From: DAIPJH01 sp036770365
Lineage (GTDB): Bacteria > Pseudomonadota > Alphaproteobacteria > Rickettsiales > UBA998
Reading direction: 5' to 3'
NCBI GenBank assembly: GCA_036770365.1
Contig: DAIPJH010000010.1
Coordinates: 12,542-76,541, forward strand
Length of the DNA: 64,000 nucleotides
Made by a program: the position numbers and the translations under genes. Positions 33,649 through 42,696 of the stretch are shown piece after piece. The notes below the pieces were generated by a model that saw nothing but the letters and a program-made list of their open reading frames with translations, searched no databases and was not told where the DNA came from. The first letter of the stretch is position 1; the number at the start of each line of letters is the position of its first letter.

Positions 33649-34551
33649 TTATTTGCTGAAATTTTTGAGAAAAGCATTATTAGGCGAAAGAATAATAGTT
33701 GTATCATCCTTATTCATTGTTTTTCGATATGCTTGCATAGAGCGATAAAACGCATAGAACTCTGGATCTTGGGAAAAAGCCTGCGCATAAATAGACGATG
33801 CTAAACCATCCCCCTCACCACGAATTTCCTCCGCTTTTTTATCTGCCTCTGCAATCATAATCGTACGCTCTTTATCCGCATCAGAACGAATAATCTGCGA
33901 TTCCCTACGACCTTCAGCGCGGAACTTTTCCGCCACTTTCTGGCGATCTGAGCGCATACGATTATAAATTGGATCGCTCGTCTCTTTTGGTAAATCAGTA
34001 CGCATAATCCGTACATCTTTCACCTCAATCCCAAACCCATTCTTGTTAACCACACCCGCTTTAATCGCCTCTTCGCTACTGCCTGATGCCATACGCGACA
34101 CTTTACTGCTAATACTTCTCATAATGTCGTCGCGGCGTGGTGAAAGCAATGTAGCAAGTGTCTCTTGACCTAAAACATCACGCAAGCTTTTTTCCAAAAT
34201 ACTGTCAAGACGCATTTCCATCACGCGCTCACTGCGTACTGCTTGATAAAATTTCAATGGATCAATAATACGGTAAGTCACAAACGCATCGACTATCAAA
34301 CGATCTTGATCTTTCAAGATCACCGTCATTGGTTCTGCATTGAACACCAGCAACCGCTTATCATAATATTCGACATTATCAAGCAGCGGCACTTTAGTCT
34401 TCAGACCAGGTTTGGTAATGATATTCACAGGCTTACCAAAACGCAGCACCATCGCTTGCTGCGACTGCCCCACAATAAACATACTTGCTTGCGCAAGCAG
34501 CAACACCACCACGAATAAACCCAACGAAACAATCTGCATAGGTGATTTCAT
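33649..34551 (-). CDS. hflC: HflC, membrane protease modulator
   Basis: The 300-residue SPFH-domain protein has one N-terminal membrane helix (about residues 8-26) and a long periplasmic band-7 domain with Q-A-M-V-L-R-F-G-K-P and a charged coiled-coil region (R-A-E-G-R-R-E-S-Q-I-I-R-S). With HflK it forms a ring that encloses FtsH and limits its proteolysis. It starts five bases after hflK and precedes the DegP-type protease. Confidence 0.96.
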   Translation of the reverse strand: MKSPMQIVSLGLFVVVLLLAQASMFIVGQSQQAMVLRFGKPVNIITKPGLKTKVPLLDNVEYYDKRLLVFNAEPMTVILKDQDRLIVDAFVTYRIIDPLKFYQAVRSERVMEMRLDSILEKSLRDVLGQETLATLLSPRRDDIMRSISSKVSRMASGSSEEAIKAGVVNKNGFGIEVKDVRIMRTDLPKETSDPIYNRMRSDRQKVAEKFRAEGRRESQIIRSDADKERTIMIAEADKKAEEIRGEGDGLASSIYAQAFSQDPEFYAFYRSMQAYRKTMNKDDTTIILSPNNAFLKNFSK

Positions 34552-34556
34552 GGCGA

Positions 34557-35732
34557 TTACTCTTTCTTCTCTGATTCTTCAGTTTTAATAGTATCTGGCT
34601 GTTGTTTGACCGCACGTTTCACTTCAGGTAACTGCATATAAGGTACAACACCTCCACCCGCGCCATTCTCCATCACCACTTTATTCATCCCTGAAAGCAC
34701 ATCTTCCATGGTTTCAAGATAGATACGTTGACGTGTTACATCCTTGGCATCTTTATATTGATTAAATACCGAGGTAAAACGAGAGGCATCCCCCTTAGCT
34801 TTTGAAACGACAGCTTGTTTATAACCCTCAGCGTCTTTGATTTGTTTTTCGACCTGACCTTGCGCCACAGGAATAATCCCATCACGGTATTTCATAGCCT
34901 GATTGCGCAAGGTTTCTTTTTCCTGCTGCGCAGCCAACACATCAATAAACGCATCCACCACAGGCGCAGGCGCATCTACAGCGAGCAAATTCACCTCAAA
35001 CACTTCAATCCCTGTTTCATATTTTTGCATAATTTCTTGCATTCTCGCTCGGGTCTGCTCTGCAATCGACTGCCGTTTATCAGACAAGGCCAGAGAAAGT
35101 GGGGTATTACCCATCACCTCACGCATCACGGTTTCTGCTACTGGACGCACCATTTCTTCTGGGCTGCGGAGTTGAAACAAAAACTTTTCTGCGTCTGCAA
35201 TCCGCCATTGCACCTCAAACTGCGCACTTACAATATTTTTATCTCCCGTAAGCATTAAGCTTTCTTCTGGCACAGCACGACGACTCTGTCCCTCGCCATA
35301 TCCCGTGGAACGAAAGCCAATTTCTTCACGATTAATCGTTGTCACACGCGGCGTACTTACCGTCTCAATAGGATACGGCAAATGATAATTTAGCCCTGGT
35401 TCAGTCGTAGTATGATATTTCCCGAAACGCAAAACCACCCCTTGCTCATCAGGATCAACAATATAAATTCCCGAAGCTAGCCACAATACAAAGACAATAA
35501 ACACACCGATACCAATGATACGCCCACCGCTATCATCGTCACCAAGCATATTTTTCAAAGAATCTTGTCCACGCTTCAACAATGCCTCTAGCTCTGCCGA
35601 AGGATCTTGATTATTACCGCCACCTGCGCCTGTTCCTTGTGAACGTCCCCCTCCCAGCGGCGTGTTGCCACCTTGATTCGGTTTCTGCCCCCATGGACCT
35701 CCTGAACCAGAACCTTTACTTCCCCATGACAT
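34557..35732 (-). CDS. hflK: HflK, membrane protease modulator
   Basis: The 391-residue partner of HflC has a Gly/Ser/Gln-rich cytoplasmic N-terminus (M-S-W-G-S-K-G-S-G-S), one membrane helix (F-I-V-F-V-L-W-L-A-S-G-I), and a band-7 domain with G-V-V-L-R-F-G-K-Y. The start at 35732 is supported by GGGAG upstream and by the standard N-terminus; an in-frame extension to 35891 would run into divergent mrp. The first gene of the hflKC-protease transcript. Confidence 0.95.
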   Translation of the reverse strand: MSWGSKGSGSGGPWGQKPNQGGNTPLGGGRSQGTGAGGGNNQDPSAELEALLKRGQDSLKNMLGDDDSGGRIIGIGVFIVFVLWLASGIYIVDPDEQGVVLRFGKYHTTTEPGLNYHLPYPIETVSTPRVTTINREEIGFRSTGYGEGQSRRAVPEESLMLTGDKNIVSAQFEVQWRIADAEKFLFQLRSPEEMVRPVAETVMREVMGNTPLSLALSDKRQSIAEQTRARMQEIMQKYETGIEVFEVNLLAVDAPAPVVDAFIDVLAAQQEKETLRNQAMKYRDGIIPVAQGQVEKQIKDAEGYKQAVVSKAKGDASRFTSVFNQYKDAKDVTRQRIYLETMEDVLSGMNKVVMENGAGGGVVPYMQLPEVKRAVKQQPDTIKTEESEKKE

Positions 35733-35780
35733 ACGTCTATATCTCCCAATGATGAATGCACAATATAGGGTTCTCTTTCT

Positions 35781-36869
35781 ATGTTTTTCAAGCCCCGCAC
35801 ACCAGTGACACCAGAAATCATCAAAAAAAAGCTTGAGACTGTCATGAATACCGCAAAAAATGCCGAATTCTTTTCTTTGGACATGGTGCAAGACATCCGC
35901 ATCACAAACAACAACATCACGCTTATTCTACAAGCTCCCACCGAACATCTTCGGATACACAGCAAAAACATCCAAACTATATGCCAACACGCCTTAAAAG
36001 AGATTGCTCCCAAAGCAAACACCCAAATCATCCTTACCAATAACGCAACAACAACCGATACCCACGTCCCTTATCAGCCCAACGCAACGACACAAGAACC
36101 ACGCAAAACTGCAAACTTTTCTTCCTCCCCCTTAGATTATGTGACCCGCGTTATCATGATTGCCTCTGGCAAAGGCGGCGTAGGTAAATCCAGCACGACC
36201 ATTGCTCTTGCCCATGCTTTTACTGCCTCTGGATATCGTGTTGGTGTATTAGATGCAGATATTTACGGTCCGTCAATTCCTCGCATGACAGGACTAAGCG
36301 GTACCCCTGATTATCAAGATAATCTCATGCAACCACGCTTTAAAGATGGCATTGCCTTTATGTCACTTGGATTTTTAATAGGGACGGAAGCCGCTATCTT
36401 ACGAGGCCCGATGATTACCAAAGCCTTGCAACAAATGCTCCGAGGGACACAGTGGGGAACACAAAAAAGGCCTTTAGATATTTTACTGATAGACACCCCT
36501 CCAGGGACGGGAGATATTGCGATCAGCCTCGCACAAATGCTTCCCTTTAATCACAATAATAGCGGTGCTATTATTGTAACCACCCCTCAAACGGTTGCAC
36601 TGGACGACGTACGTAGATGTGTTGATTCTTTGAACAAGCTTCACGTTCCCTTGTTAGGAATCATTGAAAACATGAGCTATTTCGAAGATCCATCAGGACA
36701 AAAACATTTCCTTTTTGGACAAGGTGGCGGCGTAAAGCTTGCGCAAGAAAACAACACTCTCCTCCTCGCGTCCATCCCTATGTTGCCTACCATGCGGGAA
36801 GCTTTAGACGAAGGGATATCTCCCAATATTGAGGCGTATCACACTATTATTGAAAAACTAAAAAGCTAA
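35781..36869 (+). CDS. mrp: Mrp/ApbC family iron-sulphur carrier ATPase
   Basis: The 362-residue protein has an N-terminal MIP18-like domain (residues about 1-90), a variable Thr/Asn-rich linker, and a ParA-type ATPase with the deviant Walker A G-K-G-G-V-G-K-S (from Gly130). Family members load or transfer Fe-S clusters. The region E-N-M-S-Y-F-E-D-P-S-G lacks the C-x-x-C seen in E. coli-type Mrp, a variation known in alphaproteobacteria. It is divergent from hflK (48 bases) and its stop overlaps convergent cheZ by four bases. Confidence 0.93.
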   Translation: MFFKPRTPVTPEIIKKKLETVMNTAKNAEFFSLDMVQDIRITNNNITLILQAPTEHLRIHSKNIQTICQHALKEIAPKANTQIILTNNATTTDTHVPYQPNATTQEPRKTANFSSSPLDYVTRVIMIASGKGGVGKSSTTIALAHAFTASGYRVGVLDADIYGPSIPRMTGLSGTPDYQDNLMQPRFKDGIAFMSLGFLIGTEAAILRGPMITKALQQMLRGTQWGTQKRPLDILLIDTPPGTGDIAISLAQMLPFNHNNSGAIIVTTPQTVALDDVRRCVDSLNKLHVPLLGIIENMSYFEDPSGQKHFLFGQGGGVKLAQENNTLLLASIPMLPTMREALDEGISPNIEAYHTIIEKLKS

Positions 36870-37474
36870 AAAAGTTCAATATCATCTTCAACCGCGACAT
36901 GACCATGATATCCACCACCGACACTCTCAACCAATGCATGATGACCGCGCTCTTTAAGAAAATCTAAGAAAAGCTGCTTCACTTCACCAAGTTTCAAAAT
37001 TTCTAAAAACATCGTGATACTATCAGGATCAGGAGTTACTTCACTGTGACCAATAGTAGAACAAATATCCGCACTATACTGATTCAATTCTGCCGAGACC
37101 TCACGAATCACATTAATTGCAATCACAAAATTTTGTGAAACACGGTCTTGAAACTGCATCCCTGTAATCACACGTCCTAATTTCTCATAAAGCTTTTTCG
37201 TTGTCACCAACGCATCCCCGGCCCCTTCACCTTGAGCAGTTAATTGTTTCTGCAAATGAGTAACATCATCAGAAATTTCAACAAAGATCTCGCTCAATTC
37301 CGAAACACTCTCTTCCATCAATGCATTCACATCTGGAAGCTGACGTGCCAAAGCATTCAGCACACTAATTTGAACTTCGCTCAAATTAAGCCTGCGCTGC
37401 AAAAGCTCTTCAGCAGAAAATGCTGTTGTTTCCATAGGACGACCATGTGATAAAAGATGATGTAAGTGCGGCAT
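36866..37474 (-). CDS. CheZ-like chemotaxis phosphatase
   Basis: The 202-residue helical protein carries M-Q-F-Q-D-R-V-S-Q, in which Asp110 and Gln114 keep the spacing of the catalytic Asp and Gln of E. coli CheZ (F-Q-D-x-x-x-Q). The C-terminus ends D-D-I-E-L-F, similar to the CheY-binding tail of CheZ. The start at 37474 (M-P-H-L-H-H) lies one base after the cheY stop; an extension to 37504 would overlap cheY. Adjacent CheY supports the call. It removes the phosphate from CheY-P to reset the motor signal. Confidence 0.82.
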   Translation of the reverse strand: MPHLHHLLSHGRPMETTAFSAEELLQRRLNLSEVQISVLNALARQLPDVNALMEESVSELSEIFVEISDDVTHLQKQLTAQGEGAGDALVTTKKLYEKLGRVITGMQFQDRVSQNFVIAINVIREVSAELNQYSADICSTIGHSEVTPDPDSITMFLEILKLGEVKQLFLDFLKERGHHALVESVGGGYHGHVAVEDDIELF

Positions 37475-37475
37475 C

Positions 37476-37844
37476 TTAGATACCACAAAGCTTACCCACA
37501 GCACGACTAAGCGTTTCAGGATTAAACGGCTTCACGATCCAGCCATTTGCACCCGCCTCACGACCCGCCAATTTTGCAGAATCACCACTTTCTGTTGTAA
37601 TGACTAATATCGGAACGGCTTGATTTTTGCCACCATCACGCAGCATACGAATCAACTCAATTCCATCCATATTAGGCATATTGATATCTGTAAGAATAAT
37701 GTCATATGTATTATGTTGCGCAGATTTCAATGCTTTTTCACCATCTTGCGCAGTGTCAACCTCAAAGCCCAAGTCTTTCATGGTAGCTTTGATCATATTG
37801 CGCATGGTAGCCGAATCATCGACAACTAAAGAATTACGGGTCAT
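37476..37844 (-). CDS. CheY-like chemotaxis response regulator
   Basis: The 122-residue single receiver domain has acidic Asp9/Asp10, phospho-acceptor Asp53 in L-T-D-I-N-M-P, the T-T-E-S switch and the lysine in I-V-K-P-F-N. A strong GAAGGAG lies before the ATG at 37844. The lack of an output domain and the immediate CheZ-like neighbour point to flagellar motor control, which fits the motAB genes at 46.6-48.1 kb. Confidence 0.9.
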   Translation of the reverse strand: MTRNSLVVDDSATMRNMIKATMKDLGFEVDTAQDGEKALKSAQHNTYDIILTDINMPNMDGIELIRMLRDGGKNQAVPILVITTESGDSAKLAGREAGANGWIVKPFNPETLSRAVGKLCGI

Positions 37845-37930
37845 AGTAGCTCCTTCATTTAAACACTCAAGAAGCTTCACTATGCAACCAGAGTATTAAA
37901 TTTACGTTAGCATAATACCATTGGCTGAAA

Positions 37931-38845
37931 TTACTGCGTATTTTTTGCACGTATGCCTAAAATGTGACAGATAGCAAGCGTCAACCGCGCACGATTCAAT
38001 GTATAGAAATGAAATTCCTCAATTCCCGCCGCCCGAAGCAACCTACATTGTTCTGCCGCAATAAACGCAGCAATCAAATGACGAAGTTCTGGATTCTCAT
38101 CCATCCCCTCAAACAAATCCGCCATCCATGTCGGCACATTCGTTCCACACATAGCACTAAAACGTTTTACCTGAGCAAAATTGGTCACAGGCAATATCCC
38201 TGGAACAACTGGCACTTGAATGCCTCGTGTACGCACTTTATCCAAATAACGAAGAAATGTTTCCGCATTAAAGAAATATTGTGTGATCACGCGATTAGCT
38301 CCCGCATCAATCTTACGCGCCAAATAATCAATATCTTGATCCAAACTAACTGCTTCAGGATGCCCCTCAGGATAACCTGCAACACTAATTTCAAAATCAC
38401 CAATTTTGCGCAGTCCCGCAACTAAATCAGACGCATAAGCATACCCATCAGGATGTGGCATATAAGGCTTAGATGTATCTTGTGCATCACCGCGCAACGC
38501 AACAACATGACGAATCCCTGCGTCATAATATGCACGCGCAACATCATCCACCTCACCCTTAGACGCACCCACGCAGGTCAAATGCGCTGCTGGTAATAAC
38601 AACGTCTCTTTCTTAAGACGTATCACGGTATTATGCGTACGCTCACGAGTTGAACCACCAGCACCATAAGTAACAGAGACAAACGCTGGTTGAAGCGGCT
38701 GCAATCGGGTTACCGCCAACCAAAGTTTCGCTTCCATTTCTAAATTTTTTGGTGGAAAAAACTCAAAAGACACACGAGAAGGTGCTTTTGCAAATAAAGC
38801 CTTCAATTCTTCTACGCGTTCTAAACTTGCTTCTAAGCTTCTCAT
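37931..38845 (-). CDS. metF: Methylenetetrahydrofolate reductase
   Basis: The 304-residue flavoenzyme makes 5-methyl-THF for methionine synthesis. Signatures: S-F-E-F-F-P-P-K-N, V-S-V-T-Y-G-A-G-G-S-T-R, the A-L-R-G-D block, and F-F-N-A-E-T-F-L-R-Y. AAGGGGAAAAT lies before the ATG. No SAM or SAH riboswitch is recognised in the 275-base gap upstream. The gene stands alone. Confidence 0.96.
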   Translation of the reverse strand: MRSLEASLERVEELKALFAKAPSRVSFEFFPPKNLEMEAKLWLAVTRLQPLQPAFVSVTYGAGGSTRERTHNTVIRLKKETLLLPAAHLTCVGASKGEVDDVARAYYDAGIRHVVALRGDAQDTSKPYMPHPDGYAYASDLVAGLRKIGDFEISVAGYPEGHPEAVSLDQDIDYLARKIDAGANRVITQYFFNAETFLRYLDKVRTRGIQVPVVPGILPVTNFAQVKRFSAMCGTNVPTWMADLFEGMDENPELRHLIAAFIAAEQCRLLRAAGIEEFHFYTLNRARLTLAICHILGIRAKNTQ

Positions 38846-39120
38846 ATTTTCCCCTTTTTCTGCCTTTGCTCACTTCAAAGTAACGAGATAAACAGACAAC
38901 ACCCATAATAAAATCCATTTTTTCTAACAGAAAAAGAGTGAACAAACATAAAAAAATATGCTAAAGCTGCGCTTAAATAGCTTTTTGTGCGATGCCAAAA
39001 GAAATTTACTAAACATTTACATTAATGCTCTATATATACATTTATCTCCTGATGTGACATGGAGATACAAAAACAACAAAGCAGGTCAACTGCCCGATGA
39101 TGACCTTTTGGAGATGTGTT

Positions 39121-39840
39121 ATGCCTTCAGCGACGATAAAGAAGCTAAAAAATATACTCATATGCACAAGCTTGATTGCTATGACCGCATGTGCAAGCGT
39201 TGATAAAGAAACAGGTGTGATCAACGAAGATCCTTATGAGGATGCAAACCGCGTTATGTTTGCTTTCAACAAAACCGTCGATGATTATTTTTTACACCCA
39301 ATTGCATCTGGATACGTCACCGTTGTACCAAACTATGGTCGTGAGCGTGTCAGCAATGTCCTCACCAACCTGAAAATGCCAGTCATTTTTGTAAATTCAG
39401 TTTTACAAGGCGATGCTCAAAACGCTTTTTCAGCTCTCTGGAGCTTTATCCTCAACTCCACACTCGGTGTTGCAGGTATCTTTGATTTTGCGAGCGCAAA
39501 TACAACATTAAAAGTAAGCCCTGAAGATTTTGGTCAAACTTTAGGGGTATGGGGCGCAGATCAAGGTGCTTATATCATTTTACCATTATTAGGCCCTTCT
39601 TCTTCACGTGACACCGTTGGATTTGCCGCAGATTGGGTTTCTGATCCGTTTAACTATGCAAACAATACTTTTGTTTACTCACGAACTGCTCTGGGCGCAG
39701 TAGATAAACGTGCAGGTTTATTAAATATTCTTGACGATGTTTATAAAACCTCACTTGATCCTTATGCTACCATTCGCAGTGCGTACCTACAGCAACGTCG
39801 TGCCGCTGTTAAAAATACGCACGAAGATGTTTCAAGATAA
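39121..39840 (+). CDS. mlaA: MlaA (VacJ) outer-membrane lipoprotein
   Basis: The 239-residue precursor has a lipobox I-A-M-T-A-C (Cys24) and the MlaA fold: E-D-P-Y-E-D-A-N-R-V-M-F-A-F-N, then V-S-N-V-L-T-N-L-K-M-P, G-V-A-G-I-F-D-F-A and P-L-L-G-P-S-S-S-R-D. MlaA removes mislocalised phospholipid from the outer leaflet. TTTGGAG lies about nine bases before the chosen start. mlaC follows after eight bases; the inner-membrane mlaFED genes are not in the window. Confidence 0.95.
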   Translation: MPSATIKKLKNILICTSLIAMTACASVDKETGVINEDPYEDANRVMFAFNKTVDDYFLHPIASGYVTVVPNYGRERVSNVLTNLKMPVIFVNSVLQGDAQNAFSALWSFILNSTLGVAGIFDFASANTTLKVSPEDFGQTLGVWGADQGAYIILPLLGPSSSRDTVGFAADWVSDPFNYANNTFVYSRTALGAVDKRAGLLNILDDVYKTSLDPYATIRSAYLQQRRAAVKNTHEDVSR

Positions 39841-39848
39841 GGTTGTCC

Positions 39849-40448
39849 ATGCGTACTTTTTGTAAATTCTTTCTTATTTGCTTTGTATTAGCGAGCGCAC
39901 AATTAAGCACGGCTCAAGCCGCCACAGCTAAAGACGTGGAAATTTTTGTCAACACATTGGGCAATAAAGTCTTAGACTTGCTTAAAGACAAAAAAATATC
40001 CGAACCAGAAAAAGAGGCTCAGCTCAAAAACATTTTTCGTGAAAATGTTGATACAGATTGGATTGGTCAATTTGTGCTTGGAAAATTCTGGCGTGAAGCA
40101 AAACCCGAACAACAAAAACGTTACCTTGAACTCTACCGTGATTTTTTAATTGAATCCTATACAGGTCGCTTTAAAGAATATACAGGTGAATCCTTCAAAA
40201 TCACAGGGTCTCGTGATGAGGGTAATAATAAATTCTTGCTCAATACCGAAATCGTTCGCCCCAATAATCCAAGCGTCATCGTAGATTATAAAGTTAAAAC
40301 CAATAATGGCTCCGGCTTTAAAGTTTACGACATTGTCGTCGAAGGTGTCAGCCTCATTACTACACAACGTTCTGAGTTTACTTCAGTCGTTTCAAAAAAT
40401 GGCTTAGATGCACTCATTAACGCACTTGAAAAACGACTTAAAAAATAA
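39849..40448 (+). CDS. mlaC: MlaC periplasmic phospholipid-binding protein
   Basis: The 199-residue precursor has a signal peptide ending A-Q-A-A and the MlaC/Ttg2D fold, with D-W-I-G-Q-F-V-L-G-K-F-W-R and V-D-Y-K-V-K-T-N-N-G. It shuttles phospholipid between MlaA and the inner-membrane transporter. AAGG lies six bases before the ATG at 39849; a TTG two codons earlier is less likely. A strong terminator follows. Confidence 0.93.
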   Translation: MRTFCKFFLICFVLASAQLSTAQAATAKDVEIFVNTLGNKVLDLLKDKKISEPEKEAQLKNIFRENVDTDWIGQFVLGKFWREAKPEQQKRYLELYRDFLIESYTGRFKEYTGESFKITGSRDEGNNKFLLNTEIVRPNNPSVIVDYKVKTNNGSGFKVYDIVVEGVSLITTQRSEFTSVVSKNGLDALINALEKRLKK

Positions 40449-40465
40449 TCCAATTTTTCCAATAC

Positions 40466-40499
40466 AAAAAAAGGCGGTTATCCCTAACCGCCTTTTTTT
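40466..40499 (+). terminator. Bidirectional rho-independent terminator between mlaC and ettA
   Basis: AAAAAAAGGCGGTTA (40466-40480) pairs perfectly with TAACCGCCTTTTTTT (40485-40499) over a TCCC loop. Runs of A and T on either side serve both converging genes. Confidence 0.95.
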
Positions 40500-40504
40500 A
40501 TTAC

Positions 40505-42184
40505 CTATCTCGTCACAGGCTTATACTTAATCCGCTTAGGACTTAGCGTAACATTACCAAGACGACGTTTACGATCTTCTTCATAATCTTGATAATTCCC
40601 CTCAAACCACTCCACATGCGAATCCCCTTCATAGGCAAGGATGTGAGTGGCGATACGATCTAAGAACCAACGATCATGCGAGATCACCACTGCACAACCA
40701 GCAAAATCAAGTAACGCTTCTTCTAGCGCGCGCAGCGTATCAGTATCCAAATCATTGGTCGGCTCATCAAGCAACAACACATTCACACCTGATTTAAGCA
40801 TCTTCGCCAAATGCACACGGTTACGTTCCCCACCAGAGAGATTACCAACCTTTTTCTGCTGATCTGATCCTTTGAAGTTAAAGGCAGCGCAATAGGCACG
40901 GCTCTTCATCGAGGTTTTACCAAGCATCAATTCTTCATTGCCGCCTGAGATTTCTTCCCAGACTGTGCGGTCACCATCAAGTGCATCGCGCGACTGATCA
41001 ATATAGCCAAGCACCGCCGTCTCACCGACTTTAAGCGTACCTTTATCTGGCGTTTCTTGTCCTGTTAACATTTTGAATAAAGTGGTCTTACCCGCACCAT
41101 TCGGCCCGACAATCCCAACAATTCCACCGGCAGGCAGACGAAACGATAAATCATCAATCAAGAGTCTATCACCAAACGCTTTAGAAAGATGATCTGCTTC
41201 TATTACCACATCACCCAGACGCGGTCCAGAAGGAATGATAATTTGCGCCTGACCTGTACGTTTTTCTTGGCTCTTTTGTAGTAATTCATCATAGGCTTTA
41301 AGACGCGCTTTACTTTTTGCTTGGCGAGCTTTTGGTGATGAACGCACCCACTCCAACTCTTCTTCAAGCTGCTTTTGGCGCGAATTTTCTTCACGATCTT
41401 CTTGCTCTAAACGCTTAGATTTTTGCTCCAGCCACTTGGTATAATTCCCTTCATAAGGAATCCCTTCGCCACGGTCTAATTCCAAAATCCAGCCTGTCAC
41501 ATTATCCAAGAAATAACGGTCATGGGTCACAATCACCACTGTACCAGGATAAGTCTCCAAGAAATGCTCTAACCACGCCACAGATTCCGCATCCAAATGG
41601 TTGGTCGGCTCATCGAGCAGCAACATATCTGGGCGTTCAAGTAGCAATTTTGCAAGTGCCACGCGGCGGCGTTCTCCGCCTGAAATCTTCGTCACATCCG
41701 CATCACCCGGAGGGCAACGCAGCGCATCCATCGCAATCTCAATCTCGCGCTCTAAATCCCACGCATTCACTGCATCAATCTTTTCTTGAAGCTCACCCTG
41801 TTCTTCAATCAGCTTCATCATTTCATCGTCATCGGTCACTTCACCGAGCTTATTGCTAATCTCATTAAACGCATCGAGTAGGTCTTTTTTATCCTTCAGA
41901 CCCAGCATCACGTTATCAAACACATTCAGCGTCGGGTCGAGTTTTGGCTCTTGCTCTAGATAACCAATCCGCACCCCTTCCGCAGCCCATGCTTCGCCGT
42001 TAAACTCCGTATCCAGCCCTGCCATAATCTTCAGCAACGTCGATTTACCTGAGCCGTTATGCCCCAGCACCCCAATCTTCGCACCAGGGAAAAACGACAA
42101 CCAGATATTCTTCAGAACCTGCTTACCACCCGGATAAGACTTATTCAGTTCTTTCATCACATACACATACTGATACGCCGCCAT
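40505..42184 (-). CDS. ettA: Energy-dependent translational throttle protein EttA (ABC-F)
   Basis: The 559-residue protein has two ABC domains (Walker A G-H-N-G-S-G-K-S and G-P-N-G-A-G-K-T; signatures L-S-G-G-E-R and I-S-G-G-E-R) separated by a charged linker, and no membrane region. EttA binds the ribosomal E site and gates the first peptide bond according to ATP/ADP levels. The start at 42184 (M-A-A-Y-Q-Y) has GAGGAA six bases upstream. It is the last gene of the ssrA-sspB-tadA-ettA series on the minus strand. Confidence 0.95.
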   Translation of the reverse strand: MAAYQYVYVMKELNKSYPGGKQVLKNIWLSFFPGAKIGVLGHNGSGKSTLLKIMAGLDTEFNGEAWAAEGVRIGYLEQEPKLDPTLNVFDNVMLGLKDKKDLLDAFNEISNKLGEVTDDDEMMKLIEEQGELQEKIDAVNAWDLEREIEIAMDALRCPPGDADVTKISGGERRRVALAKLLLERPDMLLLDEPTNHLDAESVAWLEHFLETYPGTVVIVTHDRYFLDNVTGWILELDRGEGIPYEGNYTKWLEQKSKRLEQEDREENSRQKQLEEELEWVRSSPKARQAKSKARLKAYDELLQKSQEKRTGQAQIIIPSGPRLGDVVIEADHLSKAFGDRLLIDDLSFRLPAGGIVGIVGPNGAGKTTLFKMLTGQETPDKGTLKVGETAVLGYIDQSRDALDGDRTVWEEISGGNEELMLGKTSMKSRAYCAAFNFKGSDQQKKVGNLSGGERNRVHLAKMLKSGVNVLLLDEPTNDLDTDTLRALEEALLDFAGCAVVISHDRWFLDRIATHILAYEGDSHVEWFEGNYQDYEEDRKRRLGNVTLSPKRIKYKPVTR

Positions 42185-42243
42185 ATTATTTTCCTCATAA
42201 CTCAATTTGTATGGGGATGTTGTGGCGACTCATAGCGGATTTG

Positions 42244-42696
42244 TCAACGCCTTGCTTCAAAGAAGTTTTTCAACACCGCCGCACATTCAGCTTCCATGAT
42301 ACCACCATACACTTCGGGCTGGTGATGGGTGGTGGTTTGGCGGAAGATGGTTGCGCCATGTTCAACACCGCCGCTTTTTGGATCATACGCCCCAAAATAG
42401 ACCCGCTTCAACCGTGCATAGGCAATCGCAGTCGCGCACATCGCACAGGGCTCCAGTGTCACATAGAGTGAACAAGCTTCAAGAAATTTGCTTCCTAACG
42501 TTGCGGTAGCTTCGCGGATAACCAGCATCTCTGCATGGGCGGTGACATCCCCCCCCGCTTCGACTAAATTATGCGAACGTGCAACGACTTCACCTGCTGC
42601 ATCCACAATCACCGCACCCACAGGAACTTCGCCGCAGACCGCCGCTTTATGCGCGAGCTGCAATGCTTCCTTCATGAAAACAAGGGAAGAACTCAC
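42244..42696 (-). CDS. tadA: tRNA-specific adenosine deaminase
   Basis: The 150-residue zinc enzyme deaminates A34 to inosine in tRNA-Arg(ACG). Zinc and catalytic residues lie in H-A-E-M-L-V-I and P-C-A-M-C-A-T-A-I, preceded by G-E-V-P-V-G-A-V-I. The start is read as a GTG at 42696 that overlaps the sspB stop (GTGA), because residues before the internal Met8 fit the family N-terminus. The overlap couples tadA to sspB; ettA follows after 59 bases. Confidence 0.93.
   Translation of the reverse strand: MSSSLVFMKEALQLAHKAAVCGEVPVGAVIVDAAGEVVARSHNLVEAGGDVTAHAEMLVIREATATLGSKFLEACSLYVTLEPCAMCATAIAYARLKRVYFGAYDPKSGGVEHGATIFRQTTTHHQPEVYGGIMEAECAAVLKNFFEARR

Noticed and set aside
38846..39120. Possible SAM or SAH riboswitch upstream of metF
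   Set aside because: No recognisable conserved core or pairing; only AT-rich sequence with ordinary ribosome sites at both gene starts.
38763..39203. Two short frames in the metF-mlaA gap
   Set aside because: One overlaps the metF start out of frame and the other runs into mlaA out of frame; neither has a ribosome site.
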